A DNA stretch of 64,000 nucleotides from Cycas panzhihuaensis (lineage: Eukaryota > Cycadophyta): NCBI GenBank assembly GCA_023213395.1, contig CM041465.1, forward strand, positions 149,427,741 through 149,491,740. The letters are read 5' to 3'. Of the stretch, positions 22,420-33,090 are shown in pieces; the stretch's first letter is position 1; every line of letters starts with the position of its first letter. The notes beneath the pieces were generated by a model that was given only the letters and a program-made list of their open reading frames with translations, ran no database searches and had not been told where the DNA came from. The position numbers and the translations under genes are program-made.

Positions 22420-23310
22420 TGATCCCACAATAGAGCTTAATTGGTGAAGAAGTCAATTATCAACCTTTCTCCTTGAGATCCTAGGAGTTAGTGTAGAAAT
22501 CCCAATAACATCAAAACAAAAATAAGCCCACAAAAGGAAATTCTACACCAAATCATTTATACTTAATATTGCTCCAAAAGTATGAAGAGTAGTACTTTTA
22601 TTAAACTATGAAAATCTCCATTTAATGGTGGATAAAACAACTAGCAAAAGGAATGGTTAAATTACAAGGAATAAATGATACAATTATACCATAAGAGGGA
22701 CTCCAACCCTCCAAAATGCTTCTCTAAGGATGCTTCCCAAGTCAAGTGCCTTTCACCTTCAAGAACCAAGTCTCCAACCCGTAATAGGGCTCAATTTATA
22801 GAAAGAAACCTAAATTGCATATTTAACAAGTGGCAATCATGCAAGTATAACCACTAACCACCAGAATGCATGTTGTCCAAGTGGCCTTCATGTAATTCTT
22901 AAAAGTTTCAGCTTGTAACTAGCCTTAACGAACTCCAATTTGGCTCAATAGGAACATATGTCCCCTTTGTTTTCTCAAACTTTTAGCTCATTTGGATGTC
23001 ATTTGACTGTAGTTTTATTCATTTAATGATAATATGTATTTGTTATTGTTTTGCTAGCTATGGGATTAATTTTATACAAAGCAAGGTTTGAACTCTAATC
23101 AAATGATATTTTCTAAACCCCACCTTTTGTACACATGTAGTGGGATGTGTCTTCTTCCTTTACACAAAATTTCATATAATTTTTATACCATTTGGCCATA
23201 TCTCTTTCAGTTATGCCAATGCCTATAATTTTCTACATCCTGTAGACATATGGTAGATCATTCTAGCATTTTCTGCCTCCTGTAAACATATGGTAGATCC
23301 TCCTGGATCA
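22420..23310 (-). repeat. Gypsy-2 3' LTR (unit 1)
   Basis: 891 bp. Begins TGATCCCACAA and ends TCCTGGATCA on the plus strand. Small plus-strand frames inside it are not genes. The polypurine tract lies at 23,311-23,325 and reads AAGGAAGGGGAGCCA on the minus strand. Confidence 0.95.
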
Positions 23311-23350
23311 TGGCTCCCCTTCCTTGGAAAATAGCCAACTCCTATTTGGC

Positions 23351-24965
23351 TTAGAATTGGAGATGGGGGAAGTGTTGTTCTTCTTGTTGCCTACTAAACC
23401 ACTTGGCCTTACTAGGCAATTGTCCTGCTACTCCAATCCTGAAATATTCATGTGTCTTATGTCTTGTTTTGGTAGATTTTCTCTCCAAGATATAATCTTC
23501 CTTGAGAGGCTCCTCACTTTCCAAATACAAGTCATCAACTGAAAGTAAAGTGAACTGGTCCTGTTCCTCATCTAGCATGGAGGGCTCAAAGAGTTTTAAG
23601 TATTCAACATTTACTACTGAATATATTTGCATATAAGGTGGAAGATCAAGTTGGAAAGCATTGCCACCTACTTTTCTCAAAATCTTGAATGGCCCATACC
23701 TTATAGGTTTGAGTTTCTTGCCTTCTCCTTTTAACCTCTCCTTGCTCAAGTATAACCATACTAAACATCCTTCTTAAAAAGTACACTCTTGCCTATGCTT
23801 GTCATGTCTTTCCTTGTACTTTTATTGAGTCCTTAGAAGTTGATCATGTACTTCTTTGTGGACTCTATGGATCTTCTCCAAGTATCTTAAAGCCTTGTCA
23901 TGCTCCTCCTTCTCTTTGATGGATCCTTCCTTAGCTTGCATGGAAAACTCTAAGTCAAATGGAATTTGAGGCAAGTATCCCAAACAAAATTCAAAATATG
24001 CTTTAGAGTGTGATGCATGCATTGCTCTATTAAATGCAAATTGTAGAAAAGCCAATGATTCATCCCAAGTCTTTGGATGCTTCGAATTGTATCCCCTCAA
24101 TAAATGTACCAAAGTTATGTTCACTACTTTGGTTTATCCATATGTTTGAGGATGGAAACTTGTACTTCTCTTCAATTTGGTATCCATCATCTCCCATAGT
24201 GACTTCCAAAATGATGAAAGAAATCGAGTGTCCCGATCTAAAATGATGGAAGAAGGGAAGCCAGAATTCTTCCATACATGCTCAAAGAATAACTTAGCTA
24301 CTCCTGTTCCTGTGATTGTCTTCTTACAAGGTATTAGACATATCATTTTACTGAACCTATCTACAACAACAGAGAGATAATTATGTCCCTTCCTAATCAT
24401 GGGAAGTCCCCCTGAGAAATCAATGGAGATACTTTCCCAAGGTCTAGTGGGAATAGGAAGTGGTGTATACAATCCTAATTTTCTAGAAGAAGGCTTAGAA
24501 GTATTTATTATATATTACACATCCTTTTACATTTTTTTTCACATCATTTTACATTTTTTTCCATACAACATATCTTCTCAAGTTTGCTAAAGTCTTTTCT
24601 ATACCAAAGTGACCAGCTACTTTAGAAGAATGGGCTTCTCTAAGCCACTTGATCTTGTCTCCTTTTGATGGAACATAGAGTTGCTCCCCTTTGAAAAGTA
24701 GATCATCCTCCCAAGCAAGCTGGGAAGGTCTTCCTTTTGCTAGGTTCTCTAATTCTTCCTTCAAAGCTTCATCTTCATGGTACAAGTCTTTGTACTCTTC
24801 ATGATGTATTAGCTCCACCTGCAAACTCATAAGAGGACTACAAACAAAAGTAGAAGAAGAAGTGGAATAAGGTGATCTAGATAACATATCAACAATTTTG
24901 TTAGTAGATCCCTTTTTGTACTTAATTACAATATTGAATTGTTGTAAATAACTCATCCACTTCAT
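23351..24965 (-). pseudogene. Gypsy-2 integrase (unit 1)
   Basis: 24,549-24,965 covers the end of RNase H and the zinc-binding N-terminus (HSSKVAGHFGIEKTL). 24,134-24,472 holds the core: 'RPWESISIDFSGGLP' with the first Asp, 'VVVDRFSKM' and 'ILDRDTRFLSSFW' with the second Asp. 23,822-24,124 and 23,351-23,749 form the C-terminal region, including 'YGPFKILRKVGGNAFQLDLP'. No chromodomain is evident. An insertion around 24,480-24,545 shifts the frame relative to RT. Role: cDNA insertion. Confidence 0.9.
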
Positions 24966-24989
24966 ATGTCTTGCTTGCTATAATTTACT

Positions 24990-26060
24990 TTGGGTTTGTA
25001 AAAATTGAAAAGGCTTATGATCGGTATGAACTACAACCTCTTTTCCAAGTAAGTAGGACCTCCAATTCTTGCATGCTTAATGAAGTGCAAATATTTCTCG
25101 ATCATATGTTGGGTAGTTTTTCACTTGAGGGGTGAAGACTTCCAAATGGTAAGCAATAGGATTCCCATCTTGAATAAGGATAGCTCCCATCGCATTTCCA
25201 CTTGCATCAGCTTCTACTTCAAAAGGCCTTTGCAAATTTGGCATTGCCAAAATTGGTGCTTCACAAATTTTCTTCTTTAAAAGAAGAAAAGCTTCTTCCT
25301 CCTTGGAACCCCAAGTAAACTTTTTACTAGATTTTGTTAATCCATGTAGAGGTGTTGCAACCTGTGAGAAATGAAGAATAAACTTTCTCAAGTATTGATA
25401 AGCTCCTAAAAAACTTCTCACCTCTATGATGTTTGTTGGCCTAGGCCATTTGAGGATGGCTTGAGCCTTGAGTGGATCGATGCTCAACTTTCCTCCTCCA
25501 ACCACAAAGCCTAAGAAGATTAAGTCCTCCTTACCAAATTCACGCTTCTTCATATTAAGCTTCAAATGATGCTTAGCCATAGTCTTTAAAACTTCTTCTA
25601 TATGCTACAAATGTTCCTCCCATGTGTTGTTGAAAATTAAAATATCGTTAAGATAGACAACAACAAAATTATCCAAGTAAGGCCTTAACATTTTATTCAT
25701 TAGCCTCATGAATATTGCAGGAACATTACACAATCCGAAAGTCATAACCATCCATTCAAAGAGTCCTTGCTTTGTTTTGAACGCCATCTTCCATGTGTCC
25801 TCCTCCTTGACCCTAACTTGGTGATAACCGCTTTTCAAATCCAACTTAGTAAAATAACAAGCATGCTAAATTTGATCAAGAAAATCATCTATGTGAGGCA
25901 AAGGGTAGTGATTTTTAATTGTAATTTTATTCAAAGCATGAAAGTCTATACACATTCTCCATCCTCCATCCTTCTTAGGCACTAAGAAAATTGGTGACCC
26001 ACAAGGTGAACATGAAGGTCTTATGACCCCTTAATCAAGCAACTCCTCAACTTGCCTCTT
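24990..26060 (-). pseudogene. Gypsy-2 reverse transcriptase and RNase H (unit 1)
   Basis: 25,605-25,844 carries [35 protein letters not shown] and the catalytic box. The box reads VVYLNDILIF (25,644-25,655); YIDD is expected, so the second Asp position has become Asn. 25,077-25,580 holds the thumb/connection and RNase H start ('FLGFVVGGGKLSIDP', 'EVEADASGNAMGAIL' with the RNase H Asp). 'VVHTDHKP' follows near 25,010. Only a few stops, but the RT active site is damaged. Confidence 0.93.
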
Positions 26061-26760
26061 TATCTCATTATTCTCTATAATGGAGTGCCTATACAAAGCA
26101 ACATTAGGCAATGGTGCATCTCCTACAAGAGTGATTTCATGCTCTATCTTTCTCTTTGGTGGTATCCCATTAACATATTGAAATATAATATCATACCTTG
26201 TCTTTAACTCCTCAATTTGTTGCATTTGTTTAGGTGATATAAGAAGAGTGTGAGTAGAAGGACCTTCTTCATCTCCTGGCTCTTCTTTTCTCCTTACCAT
26301 TAAGATGATGAATTTACCACATGCATTGATCATCCTTTTTGCTTGAGTGGTTGAAATTAATGTTATCTTATCCAAGTGCTTCTTTGTGGCCTTTATGATG
26401 AAGCCCTTATTATCCTTCATCAACCAATACTTTCTCTCCCTTCGATAGAAGAGTGCATCTCGATCCCACAAGTAGGGACTCCCAAGCACAACATGGCATA
26501 CATCTAATGGCACCACATCACATATTACTTCGTCAACAAAATCATTAATGATGGAAAATTTAAGTGTACATTACTTTGATATTTGCATTTCCACATCTTT
26601 ATGGATCTAACCAAGAGGATATGGATGAGGGTGAGGAGTAGTTACCAACCCAATGCTCTTTACCAAACTTTCTGAGATCAAATTCTTTTGGCTCCCTAGA
26701 TCTATAATGGCACCAATAATATTATTTCCTACTTGAAGCTTCAAGTGAAATAATTCCTCC
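26061..26760 (-). pseudogene. Gypsy-2 protease and linker (unit 1)
   Basis: Protease motif 'GAIIDLGSQKNLISESLV' near 26,690-26,745, where D-S/T-G is expected; this copy has DLG and unit 2 has DPG. A further conserved segment, 'VPLDVCHVVLGSPYLWDRDALFYRRERKY' (26,430-26,516), matches the usual 'LLGRPW' protease C-terminal motif position. The linker toward RT ends in 'KRQVEELLD'. Confidence 0.82.
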
Positions 26761-27817
26761 CTTGTAGCATCATCTTCATAATTTGTAACTAGAGTAACCT
26801 TCTCTTCTTCTCCTTCACTTTGAATCTCCACCTCAGAAAGTAGTGGTTTCTCTTTTTTCTTCTTTCTTAACTCCATATCCTTGATATGCTTTGGCTTTAG
26901 CTCTGGATGCAACTTCCAACACTTTGCTGCAATATGACCACTAATATCATAATGCTCACAATAGTTAGAACTTTTAACAAAATTAGTTCTTTTCTTCTTT
27001 CCTTCTTGCCTTTTAGATGAGTGCAATTTAGGATTCTTTTCATATTTATTAGAAGTAAAAGTAGAATCTTTAGACATAAATGTAGGTTTCTTGCTTTTAC
27101 TTTGTATTGCCATAGCCATTTTACTTGCTTCTCTAATGGATTGAACCTTAAAAAGCCTTAGTTCCTTCCTTATGTATTCATGTAATCCTCCAATGAATTT
27201 CATAAGAGTGATATGTTCATCCATATTAATATTAAGTAGCATGCCATGCCTAAAAAATAAAGAAGTATAGTCTTGGACACATACACTCTCCCTCGGCGTA
27301 AATATTGCCAAGTGACATATTGGTCTTCCTCATGACCGATGGGGTAGTATTACTTCTTTATTATTTTCTTAAAATCCATCCATGAAAAAGAAGATACATC
27401 ATGAGTCTTCAAGTATGCATTCCACCATGTCAATGCATGTTTACACAACTTGAGCCTAGCAAATGAAAGCTTTTGAGCATTACTATAAGCATAAATTATG
27501 AAGTAGGTTTCAAGTTGATCCAACCAGTGGTCCAACTTTTCAGCATTTACCTCTCTGTCATAAGTTGGAATATCTAACTTTTCCTCCACTTTGAAGGGTT
27601 GATGAGATGAAGTACCCTTGCTTTCTTCAAATGAGTGCTTTAAGGTCTCCTCCTCTTCCTCTTCATGGTTGTGGTCATCTGTGGATCCTCCTTCAACTTC
27701 CTTCTCTTTACCTTTTCCCTTGACTAGAGGTAGAAGTTGGGTCATCATTTGCATCAAGACTTCTACGTTCTTCTCAAGCTTCTCAAATCTAATTTCTCCA
27801 TCTTCTTTTTTAGCCAT
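26761..27817 (-). pseudogene. Gypsy-2 gag (unit 1)
   Basis: Start ATG at 27,817 (MAKKEDGEIRFEKLEKNVEVL). An acidic N-terminus is followed by 'LDIPTYDREVNAEKLDHWLDQLETYF', the gag signature, and 'LCKHALTWWNAYLK'. A one-base loss near 27,290 shifts the frame; the rest is at 26,607-27,311 ('VQDYTSLFFRHGMLL...LMKFIGGLHEYIRKEL'). The zinc knuckle CEHYDISGHIAAKC (~26,925-26,970) has Tyr in place of the second Cys. It would package element RNA. Confidence 0.9.
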
Positions 27818-27933
27818 GGTGCTTGGATTCTTTCTTTGTCTTCTTGGTGATTACAACACAAGAATAGCTTCATCTTTCTCTTTATATCATTTCTTTGTTT
27901 GTACCATTCAAGTCCCTACAATAAATATCACAT

Positions 27934-27945
27934 GCTCTAATACCA
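27934..27945 (-). other. Gypsy-2 primer-binding site (unit 1)
   Basis: Reads TGGTATTAGAGC on the minus strand, five bases inside the 5' LTR. Unit 2 has the consensus TGGTATCAGAGC. Confidence 0.9.
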
Positions 27946-27950
27946 AAATA

Positions 27951-28854
27951 TAATACCACAATAGAGCTTAATTGGTGAAGAAGTCAATTATCAACCTTTC
28001 TCCTTGAGATCCTGGGAGTTAGTGTAGAAATCCCAATAACATCAAAACAAAAATGAGCCCACAAAAGGAAATTCTACACCACATTATTTATACTTGAAAT
28101 TGCTCCAAAAGTATGAAGAGTAGTACTTTTATTAAACTATGAAAATCTCCATTTAATGGTGGATAAAACAACTAGCAAAAGAATGGTTAAATTACAAGGA
28201 ATAAATGATACAATTATACCATAAGGGGGACTCCAACCCTCCAAAATGCTTCTCCAAGGATGCTTCCTAAGTCAAGTGCCTTTCACCTTCAAGAACAAAG
28301 TCTCCAACCCATAATAGAGCTCAATTTATAGAAAGAAACCTAAATTTCATGTTTAACAAGTGGCAATCATGCAAGTATAACCACTAACCACCAGAATGCA
28401 TGTTGTCCAAGTGGCCTTCATGCAATTCTTAAAAGTTGTGGCTTATAACTAGCCTTAACAAACTCTAATTTGGCTCAAATTTAGTACATATATAGGAACA
28501 CATATCCCCTTCGCTTCCTCAAAATTTTAGCTCATTTGGATGTCATTTGGCTACAGTTATATTCATTTAATTATAATATGTATTTGCTATTTTTCTACTA
28601 GCTAAGGGATTAATATTATGCAAAACAAGGCTTGAACTCTAATCAAATGATATTTTCTGAACCCCACCTTTTGTACACATGTAGTGGAATGTGTCTTCTT
28701 CCTTTACAAAAAAATTTATATAATTTTCATACCATTTGGCCATATCTCTTTCAGTTATACCAATGCCTAGAATTTTCTGCATCCTGTAGACATATGGTAG
28801 ATCATTCTAGCATTTTCTACCTCTTGTAAACATATGGTAGATCCTCCTGGATCA
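27951..28854 (-). repeat. Gypsy-2 5' LTR (unit 1)
   Basis: 904 bp partner of 22,420-23,310. Its inner tip has decayed (TAATACCA for TGATCCCA). Ends at GGATCA followed by the target duplication ATAAT. Confidence 0.94.
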
Positions 28855-29700
28855 ATAATAGTCATGACTATTTTTCCATTAGTTCTTCTATATCTAAAAG
28901 AATAAGATCCATCTTAATATGACATCAACACCTTCGTGTTTTGTTAAGATAATACTTGTTTGTGATATGAATATATATTATTATTAAATATCTGTTCTTT
29001 AACAAAATAATAACAATAGTTAGTCTCTCAATTTCACTTCAATTATGCCTATCTACTTGTGTATTTTGTATTCTTGTTAGTTAAATAATATTTACTTTTC
29101 ATATAAAGTAAGTCAGCACACCTAATCTTGTTTAAGAAAGATCAAATCTCCCCTTATATTCTTATAGCTCTTCTTTTTGTGCCTACAAGCATTTATAACT
29201 TAGAAGAAATATGCAACAAAACCGCAACATCTTAATTAATTTTACCACACCTTTTTAAGCTAGTAGGAAATCAGGTTGGTTATACTTTCTATCTTTTCCC
29301 CTTATCCTATCATTCATTTATTGTATGTTTTAAACCCTTTGAATCTTTATTTCATGTGTTTCATTTCTGATTAAGCCTAGCCATATCTATTAGACAAAAA
29401 ACACCATGAATACAAATAATATCTTATAAATATGTATTATACTAAAGCATGTAACAATGATTATTTAACAAAATATACATCTAGAGATATACCATATGCT
29501 ACTTACATTTATCCCCCACTTTTCTTAGATGATCTTCATATTAGTGTGTCTTAATTGCATAGCTTTTATCTAATACTACCATAGTCCACCTTCACCTTTT
29601 TATTATATAGTTGTAGAATCTCCCTTTATTCATTGGGGAATATAATTCATTGGTAAACTCTACTTGCCTTCTAATGCCTAATATAAATGAATATTTACTA
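28855..29700. other. Unrecognised non-coding DNA between Gypsy-2 and R1 copy b
   Basis: AT-rich sequence without open frames of note or element signatures. It is the downstream continuation of the DNA interrupted by Gypsy-2 and recurs at 61,979-~62,825. Confidence 0.6.
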
Positions 29701-31429
29701 TTGTTGACTATTTTACCAAATAGGATGAGGTGATACTAGCATATTTTGTATATGGATGCATCTCTACTATGTTTATCTCTAACCATAATATTCACTGCTT
29801 TGGAGTGCCACCCATGATTATACCTAACTAGGTGACTTATTTCCTTAAATAAATAATGAAAGCACTCCTAAAAGCATTAAGCATTTCAAACCATGTTCTC
29901 ATTACCCCAAAACCAATGGACAAGCTACATCCTTTACTAAAACCTTAACAACTATTATGTAAAAGATAGTTGAAGATAATAAGGGTTAACATAGCAGAAT
30001 ATAACTTGCCTTTTGGGCCTATTACACAATAACTAATGTAGCAATTAGTTTTATGAATTATTTTGTTTACTCATTCATGCATAATAAATTATACTCCTAA
30101 TAATGTTATAAATACATTCCTTTAAATAGTCATATAACATTGGTTATCTAATAAGGACCAACTATAACTGCATTATGCTAATGTTAAGGATATTCAAAAA
30201 AGTATATAATGATCACTTGATAGGATATAATTCCTTCAAACACATGTTAAAACTACTTTTGACCAAAAAATTTTGATATTAACAAGTAGGTAATTTGGTT
30301 CTCTTTTTCAATAAAACCATTAAAAAATTTGGTCCCAATAAATTCGAAGCCCAATAGTTAGGACTATTCTTCATTAAAGAAATGTTTTCTAATGGTTCCT
30401 ATTAACTTGTTTCCTTTGATGATCAATTGTTTTAGCTAACTCAAGTGTTTTTGCACTTGATTTAGAGGCACAAGGTTTGTCACACTCCCAACTTCTCTTA
30501 TATACATAACCATTACTATATTTTAAAGGGAGGAATATTAAATATTTGATTTATACATTTAATTTATGTGTTCCTTATACAAGTATAGAATACCTCATTC
30601 TCCTATTAATACTACTAACTAGCCATGCATATTACTACTTCTCCTTGGTTTGGATACACTAATGGGGCATATAAGAGAAAGCATAAATGGTATATAGTTG
30701 CTTGGGTGCTTCATGATTAATCTAACCAACATATTACCGAATGTGGAATATATTTTACTATCACTTACACCAATAATATGGCCATATATTTAGTAGCATG
30801 TTACTTACTATAAATAAATGTTTCCATGGGACTGCGATAATTGATATCTATTTTTCCATTCTTAAATTAATATTATGCATTTTAATCACCTTTAGGAAAT
30901 CATAAGTTATATATTAAGATAGATGTACCCCAAGACTAGAGCACTAATGACATATTTCCAAAGTATCATAAGAACTAAATAAGAAAGGAATTGCTTTTAC
31001 TAAGTCAATTCTTAATTGGTCCATTTATAAATGGAAGGCACTGCATCATCATTGGGGAGTGGGTTTATGTTAAACAAGGCCCTTTGTATATTCCTCTCAT
31101 CTTTTCTTCTCTTTATACACCTATAATTGTAACTAATCTTTAGGATCCTCCATGTCCTTTACATAGAACCTAAGTCATTATATATACATATAGGGTCCTT
31201 ATGTTGCCCTCTAATAACATAATTAGATCCTTATCTCCTAAACTATATATAATTATCTCTAATTGATTTATATCCCTAAGTGTTTTCAAAGTGTATACAT
31301 CTATGATAATATCACTCTTATTAAAGCTCAATACATATGTTCCTAGCTATTATAAGTTACTATTGATATTCTAAATCTTTGTTTAATCTATAATTATAAT
31401 GTAAGTAGCAATAGGGTTGGATGTTAAGA
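29700..31429. repeat. Ancient repeat R1, copy b, left part
   Basis: Aligns with the pieces of copy a: 29,919-~30,335 with 1,500-1,946; ~30,340-31,210 with 12,734-13,618; 31,225-31,429 with 20,036-~20,150. The left edge (~29,700) is uncertain. No gene. The LTR of Gypsy-3 starts at 31,430. Confidence 0.7.
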
Positions 31430-31840
31430 TGTGATTATCTTGATGTTCTTCCATACAATAGATTATTCTTAAGCTCAAAGGCATAATATTGACATTGGAG
31501 TAGTAAATATAACACTTTTATTAATAGAATAGAATCTAATTGTAGTAAAAGAGGATCACAAATAGGCACCAAAAATCACTAAAGAGAACTAAAAATATAC
31601 TAAAGTATAATCTCTCAAGAAAAGAAAATACATCATACCCTCACTTTACAAATGGTCAGCCTTAAATAGACAAGAGAGGCCTCCTACATAGAATATCATT
31701 AGCAAGATAAATAACCTCTAATTCTATTAGCAGACATAAATTACCTACACATAAAGGCTAATGCCTAATATTAACCACCAAGGTCTCATGTTACATGTGC
31801 TAGCTAATAGTTCTACTTAATAATAGATGGTCATATAACA
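31430..31840 (-). repeat. Gypsy-3 3' LTR
   Basis: ~411 bp, starting 'tgtgattatc' and ending 'catataaca'. It is followed by the polypurine tract (31,841-31,856, complement of GAAGGGAGGGGACT). Confidence 0.82.
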
Positions 31841-31856
31841 AGTCCCCTCCCTTCAG

Positions 31857-33090
31857 ATGTTGAGTTCTTAAAGCCAAGAATATGAAGGTGCTTCTTAACA
31901 AATTCATCTAACTCCCATGTTGTTTCTTCAAGTTCTCAGTTAACCTGTTGCACCAAGTACTAAAAAATGGTTTTTTTCTAAAGATGTCATTGTTGACTAA
32001 CTAAAATATGATAAGGCAAAATGGTAAGATATTACTCTTCATCGAGAATTAATAGGACAAACTAAGAGAAAGTATCTTTGTTAAGGTGCTTCTTAAGGTA
32101 AGAAATATATAATGTTTTATGGATTTTTGTGTTAGGGAAAAGTCTAAGTACATAGGCAACTTCACCAATCTATTGAAGTATTATATATAGGCCATAATAA
32201 TGTAGACTAAATTTTGGCTTTTATGGTGTTTGAGGGATTACTACTTATATGGTTGAAAATGAAGAAAAACTAAGTCACTCATAGAAAAAGATTGATTAGA
32301 ATGGTAATAAACAATGAGTTATTTCATGTGATTTTGAGTTACTACAAGGTTTTGTTTAAGTGTATGAAGAATTTGATATATATCTTGAAGCTTATATTGA
32401 ACTACAATAGTTTGAAGATTAGTTGCAAGAGTATGATGAGATGAGGGATGATATCTACAAAGGGCCATAAATAGGAACATGTCAAAAGCATTGTAAGTAT
32501 GTCTCCAACATCTTATTTAGAACTTTAAATTAGTCATTGGTTTATGGATGGTAAATTAAACTCATGTTGAATAAAGTCCCTGAAATATAGAAGAGTTCTT
32601 ACCAAAATATGCTAGTAACTTTAAGATCTTAATCAAAGACTATTACTGATAGAAATCTATAGAGGTAAAAGATAGAATAAATATAGAAATCGGTAAGGTA
32701 GAATGCTTTATAATAAGTATGGACAAGTAAATAATGTGCATGCTTAGTGAGTTTGTCAATAAGTACTAAAATCAAATCAAAACCAATACGTATGGTAAAC
32801 CCATGATGAAATCCATAACAATGTCTTATCATTTTCCTTGAGGGATATATAGGAGCTAGAGAAGGCTTGGTTGAGATTTTATATTAATTTTATTTCTTTG
32901 GTAGGTATTACATTTTAAAATAAATATCAGGGTAGAGGATTTCATATGGGACCAATAGAAATCAAATAAAATGTGGTGATATATTTTATCAAACCCTAAG
33001 TAACCATCAACGGGAGTGGAGTGATATTCAAATAAAATATGTGGGATGAAAGATGATGTGGGATGAATAAAAATATAATTTTGGTACAAG
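31857..33090 (-). pseudogene. Gypsy-3 integrase remnant
   Basis: 32,856-33,089 contains 'HPTSSFIPHILFEYHSTPVDGYLGFDKI' (compare the H...H zinc region with 'EFHSTPxGGHxG') and 'FILKCNTYQRNKI' (second CxxC Cys replaced by Tyr). 32,629-32,832 contains 'LVLIDKLTKHAHYLLVHTYYKA', equivalent to the integrase core. Not functional. Confidence 0.82.

Larger units (their letters stand above)
22420..28854 (-). mobile_element. Gypsy-2: near-full-length Ty3/gypsy element (unit 1)
   Basis: 6,435 bp, minus strand. LTRs at 22,420-23,310 and 27,951-28,854 with inverted tips TGATCC/GGATCA. Target duplication ACAAT (22,415-22,419) versus ATAAT (28,855-28,859). PBS, gag, protease, RT, RNase H, integrase and polypurine tract are all present in Ty3/gypsy order. 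Comparison of the two units indicates an ancestral single gag-pol frame. This copy has frameshifts near 27,290 and ~24,500 and a mutated RT box. LTRs differ by roughly 4% by eye. Confidence 0.95.

Noticed and set aside
23324-23542. Plus-strand frames over the Gypsy-2 coding region (also 24,034-24,590, 27,618-27,953 and unit 2 equivalents)
   Set aside because: Shadows of the minus-strand gag-pol frame.
22420-28854. Endogenous plant pararetrovirus as an alternative source of the RT sequences
   Set aside because: Paired LTRs, 5-bp target duplications, polypurine tract and integrase domains show LTR retrotransposons; no movement or coat protein seen.
32629-33089. Host gene fragment
   Set aside because: The residues align with gypsy integrase motifs in the correct place of Gypsy-3.
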